Positions 10,505 to 21,287 of a stretch of 64,000 nucleotides of DNA are shown one piece after another. Numbering within the stretch: the first letter of the stretch is position 1; every line of letters begins with the position of its first letter. Source of the stretch: Steromphala cineraria (Eukaryota > Mollusca > Gastropoda > Trochida > Trochidae). The translations under genes were made by a program, and so were the position numbers. The stretch covers positions 106,001 to 170,000 of the forward strand of contig OU744728.1 in the NCBI GenBank assembly GCA_916613615.1, read 5' to 3'. Under the pieces are notes generated by a model. It did no database searches. It was given only the letters and a program-made list of their open reading frames with translations, and was not told where the DNA came from.

Positions 10505-10919
10505 TATTATTGTATTGATCATCAGTTATTAAGTTATTTATTATGTTTTATCTTTTCTCTTTTATCAAAATTTTTTTTATTTATTCATTTGATAGACATT
10601 ATTTTTTTAATTTATTTTTTTTATATTAAGTTAACCTATATTATTATTTTATTTTATTTCATTTTTATTTTATTTGTTTTTATTATTTTGTTTATTTATA
10701 TATATATATATATATATTTATTTATTTATGCTATATGTGTTTGGATATTATGTATATATTGTGTATATGTTTTTAATGATTAATAGCATAGGGTCTCATA
10801 GGCCATGCTTGGCCGAACAACATACACTTTTTACACAGTATTTTAAAACGTTTATTACCAATGTTGTATGTTGTGTGACACTTAAATAAACTATTTTTCT
10901 TCTCTTCTTCTTTCTTCAT
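10505..10919. other. T-rich, low-complexity non-coding tract with (TA)n
   Basis: Long TTTAT-rich sequence with a (TA)n run near 10697-10717. Hydrophobic open frames here are artefacts of the T-rich composition. Confidence 0.6.
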
Positions 10920-11020
10920 AAACGCCGGCCTCGATTAGACGCCGGGTCTCGAATACACGCCGGGGATAAAGGGGGTCTGAAAAAATAGACGCCGTGGGCG
11001 TCTATTCGGGGAAATACAGC
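10920..11020. repeat. second block of GACGCCGGG-type short repeats
   Basis: Tandem AGACGCCGGGTCTCGAATA-like motifs are followed by an inverted pair, AATAGACGCC...GGGCGTCTATT, and GGAAATACAGC. The terminal string is the inverse of CCGTATTTCC at 1716-1725. Confidence 0.45.
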
Positions 11021-13399
11021 AATTTCAAATAGGTCACTTCTGGGGTAAGTAGTTGTGAAACGTAGACGGTAGATATAGTTTAATGAGAAAGGATATTTAC
11101 ATGTATGAAGAACTAGAAATTAATTTTCTACGTGTCACAGATTTTCTTAACATCATTTCCTCACATGTCTATAATAAATGAGAAAATACCCAGACATGTA
11201 TATATAGGCCTATGAGACATGCTTGTAATAACTTACCAGTATTGGCCTTTTTAGATGTACATGAATATATAAGCAAACTTGGATAAAGTTACAAATGATA
11301 TACAAAGCAAAGAATACCCTGTTTGTAAAGAGTTATGATAATGACGGTGCTTATTTATAAATGCATGCGGTTACGACGTTAGTATTTACATCTTGCATTT
11401 TGATAATGAGCGGGTTATGAGGAAGTAATAACGACATGCAGTGAATTCTCTTACAAACGACTTACGTAACTATGTTTTCAATCATTTCAAAGCGGATAGT
11501 GCATAAAGACTACACTTCAACTTTTTTCAATCCTATTAAGCGGGGTTACCAGAGGTTTTATTCGGAATCTAGAGTTTGAGCCCCATAAAGATTTCCGTCT
11601 TGTCACAGAGAAACATTAGATCGACAAAAGTGACTTTCATAATTCCGACTTTGTTGCCTCATGAAATTACAGCTTGTTAAAAATAAATCAATTTCCAATT
11701 CCACCACTGACTGGGTTATCAGTGATATCACGAAATAAACCAATCTAACACAAACTATTGCTCTTATCCACTGACTGAGCTTAGCCAGAAAGTTCACAAG
11801 TGGCCCAGTAAGTCCTGCATTAGGGGTTATTGCTTGGTGCCCCAAAGGGCACCAAGTATTATGATTTGATTCTCCTAAAACTTTTCTGAATTCTCTCTAT
11901 ATGACTCTTGATATTTTCAAAGGGAAGCCGCGCCAATCACATGTGTTGTACCCAAATCAAAAGACCAATGAACAGAGCTGTAGCAAAAAATGCATTACGT
12001 CACAAGGTGGGTAATACAAACTATTTGGCACATTAAACTGTGGAATATGATTTCGCTTTAAATGTCATGTTAAAAGAGAAACAATATTTTCTATTAAAGA
12101 CGCTGATAAATGTTAACAGACTCAATCAAAAACATTTTCATTTGATGAAGAGTCTGCATTTGTTCCAGATAAGAGCATTATTTCGCATTCAATAATCGCA
12201 GAATCCACTTTTTTATAACCCACGCAATTTAATTTCACGCTGGGCTCGCCTGGCATTTTAAAAGTAATGTTTGTGTAAGAACGATGGTGACATCGAAAAA
12301 AGACTTATGTATACTAATAGGTAGATCACTTACGACCACGTGACAAGTCATTATTAACATGTCACTAAATGTTTACGTTGAAAACATGTATTTATTATCA
12401 GAGCTACTGAAATTGACTCGTGCTATATTTAGAATATGACCTACATCGCTGGTTCCATACGGTTACTGTAAGGCTGCGGCTTAGCTCAGCGGAGCTGGGT
12501 TGAAATCCCGTCAGATCATCGGAAAGTATTTTGATTATTATCTGTAATACTACAGTTAATAATTAACCAGCATGACAAGGAGATATGGTTTTGGCAGTAC
12601 GTTTTGCACAATTTCCTGTCATTGTCAACGCTACATGGCAACCCATGCAGTGCTTTTACTTCAAGTAACAACATCACAATGCCATAACATCATAAACTGC
12701 ATGTCACTGTCACATCACTGTCTTGAAAATCTAGTGTTGTTGTGTTCAGAGATTTACATTTTTTCTCTGAGATCTCAAAAAGAGTGAATTTGAATGATAA
12801 ATAAAATATCATCCTCATGTGTTTTGATTTGAAATATACCAACAATCGTTGATGAATGTAAAAAATATTCATAACTTTCAGCAATTCGTGTTGATAGAAA
12901 TTAATTTTGCGAAATTAACTTTGAGTAATACTCGTGTTAATATTACTGTTGTTATTCAGTGTTGTATATATAATCACCCAAATTGTTCGACAAATCACAA
13001 TCTTCTTCATCTGCCTATGTGGCACCAAGCATGCCTTTTTAAAGGCTTTTCTTGTTGGTGTTTCATGCCAAATACCATGCTTGTCTCACCTAGTGAGGTA
13101 GAACGTTTATATATTGTCGCGTGGCGCATCCACCAGTACTGATAAATATCGTGATGATCAATTACGACTACCGCAGAGAAAATGATCCGCACATGTTTAT
13201 GTGTACCTATCCTTTTGAGGGATTCTGGGATACCTATATTCACGCCGTACGATTTGCCTATCCTTTCTGCATCAACTAGAACAGAATGAAGCTACACTGG
13301 CTGGGTGTGAACGCGAGGACGTTCGTTGCAGTCTGTCCGAGTTTTGTACGACATGATCTCCGAGAGGGTGATGGTTTGACCAGTAGGCGAGCTAGAGAT
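11021..13399. other. non-coding stretch with one strong hairpin and a tRNA-like scrap
   Basis: No gene is recognised. A perfect 10 bp stem with a CAAA loop (CTTGGTGCCC/GGGCACCAAG) lies at 11833-11856. Near 12478-12512 a TTAGCTCAGCGG A-box-like motif is followed too closely by a GGTTGAAATCC B-box-like motif to be a tRNA. The rest is AT-rich. Confidence 0.45.
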
Positions 13400-13724
13400 T
13401 ACCAACTCGGAGAGAAAATTTGTTTATTCCAGACGTAAGAGTACCCTAGTGTGTAAATGTGATGAAAGTTTGGTTTAGAAATATGCATATTTAAGAAACT
13501 TATCACGCTCGGTGCAAGAAAATGTACGTTCTTGACTAAGTCATTTTCCGAGATTTTGTTCCAAAATGACCACATAGACGTCTATACGTTCGAATATGTA
13601 GCTCAAACTAAAGCTCGGAGAGAAATTTGTTTATTCCAAACGATAGAGCACCCTAATGTTTGGTTGAGACATATGCATATTTAAGAAACTTATCCCGCTC
13701 GGTACAAGAAATATACTGATTGTA
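13400..13724. repeat. ~190 bp tandem repeat, left part, interrupted by Tc1
   Basis: About 1.7 units marked by ATATGCATATTTAAGAAACT, CACGCTCGGT, GACTAAGTCATTTTCCGAG and AGACGTCTATACGTTCGAA. The Tc1 element cuts the array; it resumes at 15251. Confidence 0.65.
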
Positions 13725-15248
13725 AAATTTGAAGCAACACCCGAATTTTTTAGCAACAAGATCTTTCAGATGTGTGCTATGTACGTAAATTGCGTTGTGA
13801 TAGTCAAAAACTGTTATCGAATACATGTTTTAAGAAATTGTGAATAAGTTTAATACAAAACAGACCTTGTTGGTGACAATCGCGAATGTTTATTGCATTT
13901 GAAAAATAGTGTGTCAAATCAACAAAAAAAGGATGGTATTAAAAGAAACACATTATGTTAAAGAAATGTCAGCATATTCCCACTCCAGGCATGTTTTATG
14001 GTAGCGAAGAATGTCTTTTGCCGCTGGAAGTGTAACTGGATCATTAGTAGTGGGTGTATCCGCCACGAGCCTGAACAACGTCTTGACAACGTCGCCTCAT
14101 CGATGTTACCAATTTCCGGAGCAATTGCATCGGCAGATTGTTCCATTCGTTCACAACTGCCTGTCTGAGTTCTTGTATGTTGGTCATAGGGCGTTGCCTT
14201 TTTATAATACGTGTTCAATGGGATTAAGATCTGGGCTTACAATTGGCCAGTCAATAGATTCGATGTTATGCTGCCTCTTGAGGTCTGTTATCATCCTAGC
14301 ACGATGGGGACGGGCGTTGTCATCCTGGGAGATGTAGGCAACTTGAGGATTGGCATGGAGGAAAGGCAAAAGAGTGTTCTCAATGACGTCACGGCCGTAT
14401 TTCTCTGCATTCATCGTGCCTTGGATGACCTTAATGTCCACCTTCTGGTCATAACAAAAGGCTGCCCACACCATGACTGACCCACCACCACCAGCTACCG
14501 TTGATGTTACCTGGGTTCAGTGCTGTATTTGGAAGACGTAGGACACGTAAGCGGCCGTCAGCAACATAGAGGTTGTACCTGGATTCATCTGACCAAATGA
14601 CACGTCGCCATGTGCGCAAATTCCATTGTTGTCGTGCCTGTGCCCAAGCCAGTCGAAGGCGCATGTGGTTGTCAGTCAGTCGGGGACGTTTTACTGGATG
14701 CCGGGCTCTAAGACCAGCTCTCGTGATACGTTCACTCCTGTTGTTTGCTGCCACCATTGACGGAGTTTATTAGCTGACCAGAACGGTTCCTGGCGTGCCA
14801 TACGTAGCAAACGTCTATCGTCTCTCAAATTGGTCCTTTTTTGGCGACCTCTACCAGCGGCGATTTTGACTTCACCTGTTGTGTGGTGTTTTTTAAGCAA
14901 CCTGCTTATTACGCTATGGCAAACATTGACACGTCTTCCAATTTGTCGCAATGACATACCACTATCTCTCATGCCCACGATCTGCCATTTTTGGGCCTCT
15001 GTTAGCTGATTACGAGCCTTTGTCGTGGATAGCTAACCTTATCAATACCGCTCCTTAAACAGTATTTTCAGAAACGTGTGCATGCACGCACTTTCTCAAC
15101 ATGCACGTGGAAATCATGCAGTGCATGTGTATTTGTTTTATGCCTGAAATAGCCAAACACACGGGTCAAATAATACTGCTATTCAGATAATGTAACTTCA
15201 GGAATATTTACTTTTAAATCATGTCAAATCAGGTGTTGCTTCAAATTT
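13725..15248 (-). mobile_element. Tc1/mariner transposon, inactivated
   Basis: The element is bounded by TA dinucleotides (13723-13724 and 15249-15250) and inverted ends that both read AAATTTGAAGCAACACC inward. It is 1524 bp, the usual Tc1 size, and contains one transposase reading frame on the minus strand, broken several times. The TA duplications are the expected Tc1 target-site duplication. Confidence 0.9.
13990..15030 (-). pseudogene. Tc1-type DD34E transposase, frameshifted
   Basis: Recognisable pieces in order are the N-terminal paired-like helix-turn-helix (QKWQIVGMRDSGMSLRQIG), the PVKRPRLT linker, the first catalytic Asp in IWSDESR, the second in DDNARPHRA and the catalytic Glu in SPDLNPIEH. 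There are 34 residues between the last two, the Tc1 spacing. The frame changes near 14740, near 14475 and again just after the Glu motif, so no full-length protein can be made. The remaining C-terminal homology continues to about 13990. All three catalytic residues survive, which points to frameshift rather than active-site decay. Confidence 0.85.
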
Positions 15249-15877
15249 TACCATCAGAATAGTACTTTTTTGACTAAGTCTTTTTCAAACATTTTGTTCC
15301 AAATTGACCACAAACACGTCTATACGTTTGAATCTGTAGCCCAAACTAAATCTTGAAGAGACAATTTGTTTAGCCAGACGATAGAGTACCCTTGGCTGTA
15401 AATTTGATGAAAGTTAAGTCTCAACTTATCACGCTCGGTACAAAAAAATGTACACTCTTGACTTGGTCATTTTCCGAGATTTTGCTCCACAATGACCACT
15501 ACACGTCTATATGTTCGAATCTGTAGCCAAAACTTAATCTCGAAGATCAAAATTTGTTTTTCCAGACGATAGAGCACCCAAGAATGTACATTTGATGAAA
15601 GTTTGGTTTAGAAATATGCAAATTTAAGAAACGTATCACGCTCGTTACAAGAAAATGTATTTTCTTGACTTAGTCATTTTCCGAGATTTTGAAATATAAA
15701 GAAGATCTCCACAAAGGTTCACGGAGCATTAACATGTGTCCTAACCTTATTTTTGCATTTCTGAAAATTTAAGCACCATGGGTTATGCCCCTTTAAAAGT
15801 GTGATTACATCAAAATTTGCGAAACGCTGCATTGTTTTTGCTTCGGAAATACATAGAAGACCTTTGCAAAGGTTCAG
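15249..15877. repeat. resumed ~190 bp tandem repeat plus a dispersed repeat family
   Basis: Two to three more units of the array seen before the Tc1 element reach about 15690. Then two copies of another family lie in tandem, near 15690-15820 and 15830-15877, with AAAGGTTCA and, further on, GGAGCAT, TTTTTGCATTT and GTTATGCCCC. The second copy is split by the LTR retrotransposon and continues at 21434. Confidence 0.6.
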
Positions 15878-16023
15878 CGCCAGTGTTACTGTGACTAGTT
15901 GTCTACCGCATAGCATCTCTTGACATAACCTCTCTGTACCTTGTACTTCCGGGTCAAGTAAAACCACGCTCTACTTCGAAGTCGTGTTTGTTGTTGTCTC
16001 TGGTTGTTGTGGCCATACTGGCG
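15878..16023 (+). repeat. 5' LTR (146 bp)
   Basis: Identical to 21288-21433. It begins CGCCAGT and ends ACTGGCG, a perfect 7 bp terminal inverted repeat, instead of the usual TG...CA. It is very short for an LTR. TGGTGGCAGCG follows at once as a candidate primer-binding site. Confidence 0.88.
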
Positions 16024-16035
16024 TGGTGGCAGCGC
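16024..16035 (+). other. candidate tRNA primer-binding site
   Basis: TGGTGGCAGCGC begins at the first base after the 5' LTR, with the TGG that pairs with a tRNA CCA end. The matching tRNA was not identified. Confidence 0.5.
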
Positions 16036-16234
16036 TTTCAATACTCACGTCTACCTGCGCTACTAATCAAAGGGCTTGTATTGTCCACATTTCACACATA
16101 GGTGAGCGACCAGCCTAATTAATACGTACTAGGCGACGGACACAACAAACCTACGTGCTTCGTTCGGTTTTCGATCACGTAACATTCTGACACTTTTATG
16201 ATCTACTGAGCCTATACACTGACTTCTTTCCGAC

Positions 16235-19200
16235 ATGGCTCATACACATCGTGCCCCAAAACAGTGGTGCTTAGGCAAGGAAGAAAATGTGAACTCGTTT
16301 GAGAACTGGAAGCAAAACTTAGTGTATACATTATCACTGGATCGAAACTTTGCTCCGTTTCTGATCAATGGTGCCACGTGGGGAAAGAAGACAAGAGCCG
16401 CCCCCTTAAGAGGATTTGAAAATGATGACGAGAATGTCCCTCAAGCTCGACGGCAAACAGCTGAGCAGAAGGTCAACATGCTGGAGTTAATGCTTGGCCA
16501 AATTGCTAATTATTGTCCAATTATTTCCAGACAGACAATCGTGAAAAACTCTACTTCCACTGACAACATTTGGCAAACTATCAGGTTACACTATGGTTTT
16601 CAATCTACTGGTGCCCATTTCTTGGACTTTTCCGACATTAAACTCCAGACAGACGAACGACCAGAGGATCTGTTCCAGAGATTAAACGCATTTGTTGAGG
16701 ACAATTTGCTTGTTCGTAATGGAGGAATTACCCATCATGATGTGGCCATTGAGGAAGACGAGGAAATTTCCCCAACATTGGAAAACTTTGTCGTTCTTAC
16801 GTGGCTCCAACTCATCCATAAAGACCTCCCACGTCTCGTCAAACAGAGATATGGTACAGACCTGCGTTCCAGAACTCTGGCTTCCTTGAAACCTGAAATT
16901 TCACAGGCATTGACATCACTGTTGGATGAACTTCACTCGGTGGAAGAGGTCAAGGTCATGAGGTCAGCTACCACACGCTTCGATGCAAGGCCAACCCAGC
17001 ATAAATCATCTCGCTTCAAGACTAAAGCTTCACTTCCCTCAAAAACATGTCCATTGTGTAAACAAGCGGGGAGAAGCAACACCGGACATTTTCTCAGTCA
17101 ATGCCCATTTCTACCTGACCATGATAAACGATACATGGCCAAAGCCCGAAGAATCGCAGACATCATCGAAGGTCAAGACAGCGACCTCTCAGAAGATTTC
17201 GACAACGTGGAATCTCTGTGTACTACTGAATCAACGCCTCAAGCTGCCGTCATGCGGATACAAGTTGGAAATTCCCCATCAATGACTGCCTTCTATGGTC
17301 ACCGTGTAGCCAATATAACTATTGATTGCGGTGCCACGGGCAACATGATTCGTCTGTCGACCGCTACATTTCTGGGAGTCAAGATACAAAGTACCTCACA
17401 ATCAGCTTGTCAAGCAGATGGCATATCTCCCCTCAAAGTCACTGGTGAAACACACTTCTCGGTTGTTAGAGATGGCAGAGAATTCCGGTTTGAGGGATTA
17501 GTCGTAGAGGACTTAGATGTTGATATCCTTGCAGGTATTCCATTCATGGAACTTAACGACATCACAGTTCGCCCAGCCAAACATCAGGTCATACTGGGTG
17601 ATGGGACGACTTACCTTTACAGCTCAGCTAAGGACTCCTTTTCTCAGCACAGCATCAGAAGAACTCATGTCCTTCGTTCGCCCAATACAAACACCACAAT
17701 ATGGCCAGGAGATTTCATCGAAGTCAATTTACCAGAGGATATGGGCCAAGTAGACTCAACCTTCGCAATCGAACCCCGACGAGATCTCAACAAGACACAC
17801 CAAAGTGACCTTCAGTGGCCAAGCTCTGACATGGTCACAAGCGTGGCTGGTAAGGTACGCATACCGAACTTGACTAACAGCCCCATGGTCATCAAACGAC
17901 ATGAGCACTTCTGTCAAGTTCTCACAACTTCAGTTAGCAGCCCTGCAGACCCTTCAGATCAAGAAGTTCCAGCAGCAGTTCACAGAATCGAGAGTAACCC
18001 GTCGACTGTTCACTCCGCTGGTGTGCACCTGGATCCTGACAACACATTTCCTGCAGAAACCAAAGAACGGTTTCGATCACTATTGCTGGAATACGACGAG
18101 GTGTTCGACCCTGCCATCAAGGGCTATAATGGTGCATCAGGCCCGTTCAAAGCTGTTGTTAACATGGGCCCTGTCCAACCTCCCCAGCGAAAGGGTAGGT
18201 GCCCTCAATACTCCAGAGACAAACTTGTAGAACTTCAAGAGAAATTCGACAGTCTGGAGAACATGGGAGTGTTCGTGAAACCTGAAGATGTAAGGATCAC
18301 CGTGGAGTATGTCAACCCTTCCTTCCTTGTCAAGAAAGCCAATGGAAGTTTTCGTCTTGTCACTGCCTTCGCTGACGTAGGTCGCTACAGTAAACCACAA
18401 CCTTCCCTCATGCCCGATGTTGACTCAACACTGAGATTGATCGCTTCATGGAAGTACATAATCACAACAGACTTGACATCTGCCTTTTACCAGATTCCAT
18501 TGTCTAGGGAGTCTCTCAAGTACTGTGGAGTTTCCACCCCCTTTAAGGGAGTGAGGGCCTATGCTAGATGTGCCATGGGCATGCCCGGTTCGGAGACTGC
18601 CCTTGAGGAGCTTATGTGCCGCGTTTTAGGTGACCTGTTAGCAGAGGGCGTAGTCGCCAAACTTGCGGATGACCTCTACTGTGGTGCAGATAACCTAGAG
18701 GACCTACTCCACAACTGGCAACGAATGCTAGAAGCCCTTCGCCGAAACAATCTCTGCCTCGCTTCACACAAGACCATGATTGGACCTAAAACAGTGACCA
18801 TTCTGGGATGGATATGGAAAGAGGGAACGATAAAGGCCAGCCCCCACAGAATAGCAACTCTTGCCTCCTGTGCTCGCCCTGTCAAGGTGAGCGGCTTACG
18901 CTCCTTCATAGGAGCCTACAAAGTGCTCGCACGAGTACTTCCACACTGCGCTTCACTAGTTGCCCCTCTTGATGTTGCCCAAGCTGGCCTCTCTTCCCAA
19001 GACACAATCCAGTGGTCTGACACCCTCATAACAGCATTCCATGATGCTCAGAAGGCTCTAACCACTTCAAAAACTATAACTTTGCCACGACCAAAGGATC
19101 AACTATGGATCGTCACAGACGGAGCAGTGAAACGATACGGTATTGGAACAACCCTATACATAACCCGAGACCAGAAGCCACAACTTGCCGGCTTTTTCAG

Positions 19201-21136
19201 CGCCAAACTAAGAGGTCGTCAGACAACATGGCTTCCTTGCGAAGTCGAAGCTCTCTCCATCGCCGTCGCCGTCAAACACTTCTCCCCCTACATCATACAG
19301 TCTAAATACAGAGCATGCATACTGACAGACAGTAAGCCTTGTGTGCAGGCATTTGAAAAGCTCTGTCGAGGAGAGTTCTCTGCTAGCCCCAGGGTATCAA
19401 CTTTCCTATCAGGCGTCAGCCGTTACCAGGCATCAGTGCGACACCTATCAGGCTCCGCAAACATCCCGTCCGACTTCGCAAGCCGAAATGCCGAAGAATG
19501 TCACCACCCTACCTGCCAGGTATGCTCCTTTGTTCAGAGGACGGAAGACTCAGTCGTGTCTCGACTATCTGTCCAAGACATCATGAAGGGAGACGCCAAA
19601 CTACCATACACCAGTCGAGCCGCATGGCTTGCTCTTCAAGAAGACTGCCCTGATTTGCGACGTACACATGCCCACCTCACCCAAGGTACACGACCCTCAA
19701 AGAAACAGACCGACGTGAAGGATGTCAAACGATATCTCAACGTGGCGACTATAGCTAAAGATGGTCTCCTTGTCGTTCGCCGTCCCCAACCTCTCTCACT
19801 TACCAGAGACTGTATCATTGTGCCACGTGTGGTATTAGAAGGTCTTCTCACTGCCATCCACATCCAGCTGGACCACCCCTCTTCCCATCAGCTGAAGCAG
19901 GTTATTCATCGCCACTTCTATGCATTAGACATGGACAGAGCTGTGGACCATGTGACCAGTAGCTGTCATGCCTGTTCCTCCCTCGCGAAGGTGCCCCACT
20001 ACCTCACGGTCCAGTCAACCGGCGACCCGCCAGAAGCCATTGGGATGCTCTTCGCCGCCGATGTCATGAAGCGGGAACGACAACTCATACTTGTGGTGCG
20101 CGAATGTGTTACCTCCCACACATCTGCATCCATTGTCGAGGATGAGAAACACCTTACTTTGCGTGACGCCCTTCTCAAAATGTGCCTAGAGCTCAGACCC
20201 TTAGATGGTCCACCCTCAGTGATACGAGTAGATCCAGCTCCTGGCTTTGTCGCTCTCTCAAAAGATGAGCTATTAAAGCACCACAGACTGACAATAGAGA
20301 TCGGAAGATCCAAGAACACTAACAAAAACCCTGTAGCAGAAAAGGCCATCCAAGAACTTGAAAATGAACTCTTGCGCCAGGATCCACTTGGTGGAAAGTG
20401 CTCCTCCCTGACCTTATCATTAGCCGTAGCGAGACTCAACACCCGCATTAGATCCAGAGGGTTGTCTTCAAGAGAAATGCTGACACAAAGAGATCAGTTC
20501 TCTAACGCACAGATACCTGTATCGGATCGTGATCTCGTGGAACAACAGCATCAGCAGCGCCTCCGCAACCATCAACATAGTGAACATTCCAAGTGCCCAG
20601 GAAGAAAGGTCTATTCTCCAACCAATGTATCTGTTGGGGATCTTGTATATCTCTTTGGCGACGGATCGAAACTCAATGCCAGGAAACGCTACCTCGTCGT
20701 TTCCATTGATGACCAATGGTGCAACATACGAAAGTTCACAGGTCAACAGCTGAGGAGTACATCATATCGGGTGAAGATTTCCGATTGTTACAGAGTCGAC
20801 GACCAAAGCTTGAAACTGCCAACGTATCCCCACAACTCGACCATCAACTATGACTCTGATGACCCAGTCACTGCTGCACCTCCGGCACCAGTACTACCGG
20901 AAATCCCAACTGAAATCCATACCCCAGGATCGGCGCTCGACCATCCTAATACCCCAGAACACCAATTCACGGAAGACACCCCGCCTGAAACTCTCCAAGA
21001 AGTGTCTGTTCCCCAAATCTCGGACATGAACTCGCTTTCTCCCGAAACAGTCACCGTTGCTGACAATTCTCCACGACGTTCCCCACGAAGGAAACGCCTG
21101 CCAGCAAAATTTGCTGACTATTACTTGAACTTTTAA
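16235..21136 (+). CDS. Gag-Pol polyprotein of the LTR retrotransposon
   Basis: 1633 residues in one frame with no gag/pol frameshift. Gag covers ~1-270 and ends in a Cys-His knuckle near 271-289 with spacing CX2CX9HX4C, wider than the standard CX4H. Protease is near 362 and reads IDCGAT, Cys where DTG/DSG is normal. Reverse transcriptase spans ~640-850, with TTDLTSAFYQIPL and catalytic LADD near 812. RNase H follows (VTDGAV, CEVEALS, LTDSKP; ~960-1060). Integrase has an HHCC finger (~1205-1250) and a core with Asp in AADVMK, Asp in RVDPAPG and Glu in NPVAEKA (~1270-1370). A GPY/F-like module lies near 1465-1520 and a Pro-rich tail ends the protein. By family knowledge it supports reverse transcription in particles and integration. 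No envelope ORF is present. Confidence 0.9.
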   Translation: MAHTHRAPKQWCLGKEENVNSFENWKQNLVYTLSLDRNFAPFLINGATWGKKTRAAPLRGFENDDENVPQARRQTAEQKVNMLELMLGQIANYCPIISRQTIVKNSTSTDNIWQTIRLHYGFQSTGAHFLDFSDIKLQTDERPEDLFQRLNAFVEDNLLVRNGGITHHDVAIEEDEEISPTLENFVVLTWLQLIHKDLPRLVKQRYGTDLRSRTLASLKPEISQALTSLLDELHSVEEVKVMRSATTRFDARPTQHKSSRFKTKASLPSKTCPLCKQAGRSNTGHFLSQCPFLPDHDKRYMAKARRIADIIEGQDSDLSEDFDNVESLCTTESTPQAAVMRIQVGNSPSMTAFYGHRVANITIDCGATGNMIRLSTATFLGVKIQSTSQSACQADGISPLKVTGETHFSVVRDGREFRFEGLVVEDLDVDILAGIPFMELNDITVRPAKHQVILGDGTTYLYSSAKDSFSQHSIRRTHVLRSPNTNTTIWPGDFIEVNLPEDMGQVDSTFAIEPRRDLNKTHQSDLQWPSSDMVTSVAGKVRIPNLTNSPMVIKRHEHFCQVLTTSVSSPADPSDQEVPAAVHRIESNPSTVHSAGVHLDPDNTFPAETKERFRSLLLEYDEVFDPAIKGYNGASGPFKAVVNMGPVQPPQRKGRCPQYSRDKLVELQEKFDSLENMGVFVKPEDVRITVEYVNPSFLVKKANGSFRLVTAFADVGRYSKPQPSLMPDVDSTLRLIASWKYIITTDLTSAFYQIPLSRESLKYCGVSTPFKGVRAYARCAMGMPGSETALEELMCRVLGDLLAEGVVAKLADDLYCGADNLEDLLHNWQRMLEALRRNNLCLASHKTMIGPKTVTILGWIWKEGTIKASPHRIATLASCARPVKVSGLRSFIGAYKVLARVLPHCASLVAPLDVAQAGLSSQDTIQWSDTLITAFHDAQKALTTSKTITLPRPKDQLWIVTDGAVKRYGIGTTLYITRDQKPQLAGFFSAKLRGRQTTWLPCEVEALSIAVAVKHFSPYIIQSKYRACILTDSKPCVQAFEKLCRGEFSASPRVSTFLSGVSRYQASVRHLSGSANIPSDFASRNAEECHHPTCQVCSFVQRTEDSVVSRLSVQDIMKGDAKLPYTSRAAWLALQEDCPDLRRTHAHLTQGTRPSKKQTDVKDVKRYLNVATIAKDGLLVVRRPQPLSLTRDCIIVPRVVLEGLLTAIHIQLDHPSSHQLKQVIHRHFYALDMDRAVDHVTSSCHACSSLAKVPHYLTVQSTGDPPEAIGMLFAADVMKRERQLILVVRECVTSHTSASIVEDEKHLTLRDALLKMCLELRPLDGPPSVIRVDPAPGFVALSKDELLKHHRLTIEIGRSKNTNKNPVAEKAIQELENELLRQDPLGGKCSSLTLSLAVARLNTRIRSRGLSSREMLTQRDQFSNAQIPVSDRDLVEQQHQQRLRNHQHSEHSKCPGRKVYSPTNVSVGDLVYLFGDGSKLNARKRYLVVSIDDQWCNIRKFTGQQLRSTSYRVKISDCYRVDDQSLKLPTYPHNSTINYDSDDPVTAAPPAPVLPEIPTEIHTPGSALDHPNTPEHQFTEDTPPETLQEVSVPQISDMNSLSPETVTVADNSPRRSPRRKRLPAKFADYYLNF

Positions 21137-21267
21137 TTGTTCCTTGAGAAGTTTTGATCTACTCTATGTTCTTGCGCAGAAAGTGATGTGCTCTTATAGT
21201 TTATTGAGTATCAGTATTGTTTGTTCCTAGTTTTCCCCTTCATATTATATTTCATACAAAAGAAGTA

Positions 21268-21287
21268 AATGAAAAAAAATGTGGTCA
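21268..21287 (+). other. candidate polypurine tract
   Basis: A purine-rich run (AATGAAAAAAAATGTGG) ends three bases short of the 3' LTR, the place where plus-strand synthesis would be primed. Assigned by position and composition only. Confidence 0.45.

Noticed and set aside
10490..10889. Hydrophobic ORFs suggesting membrane proteins
   Set aside because: Produced by T-rich low-complexity sequence with a (TA)n run (Phe/Leu/Ile/Tyr codons); no other support.
12478..12512. tRNA-like A and B box motifs
   Set aside because: The boxes are only a few bases apart, leaving no anticodon arm, and no acceptor stem forms; at best a tRNA or SINE scrap.
15877..15880. GCGC as a 4 bp target duplication with 140 bp LTRs
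   Set aside because: Possible, but the CAG/146 bp reading aligns without gaps to the empty paralogue near 15715 and puts TGG of the primer site right after the LTR. Kept only as an alternative.
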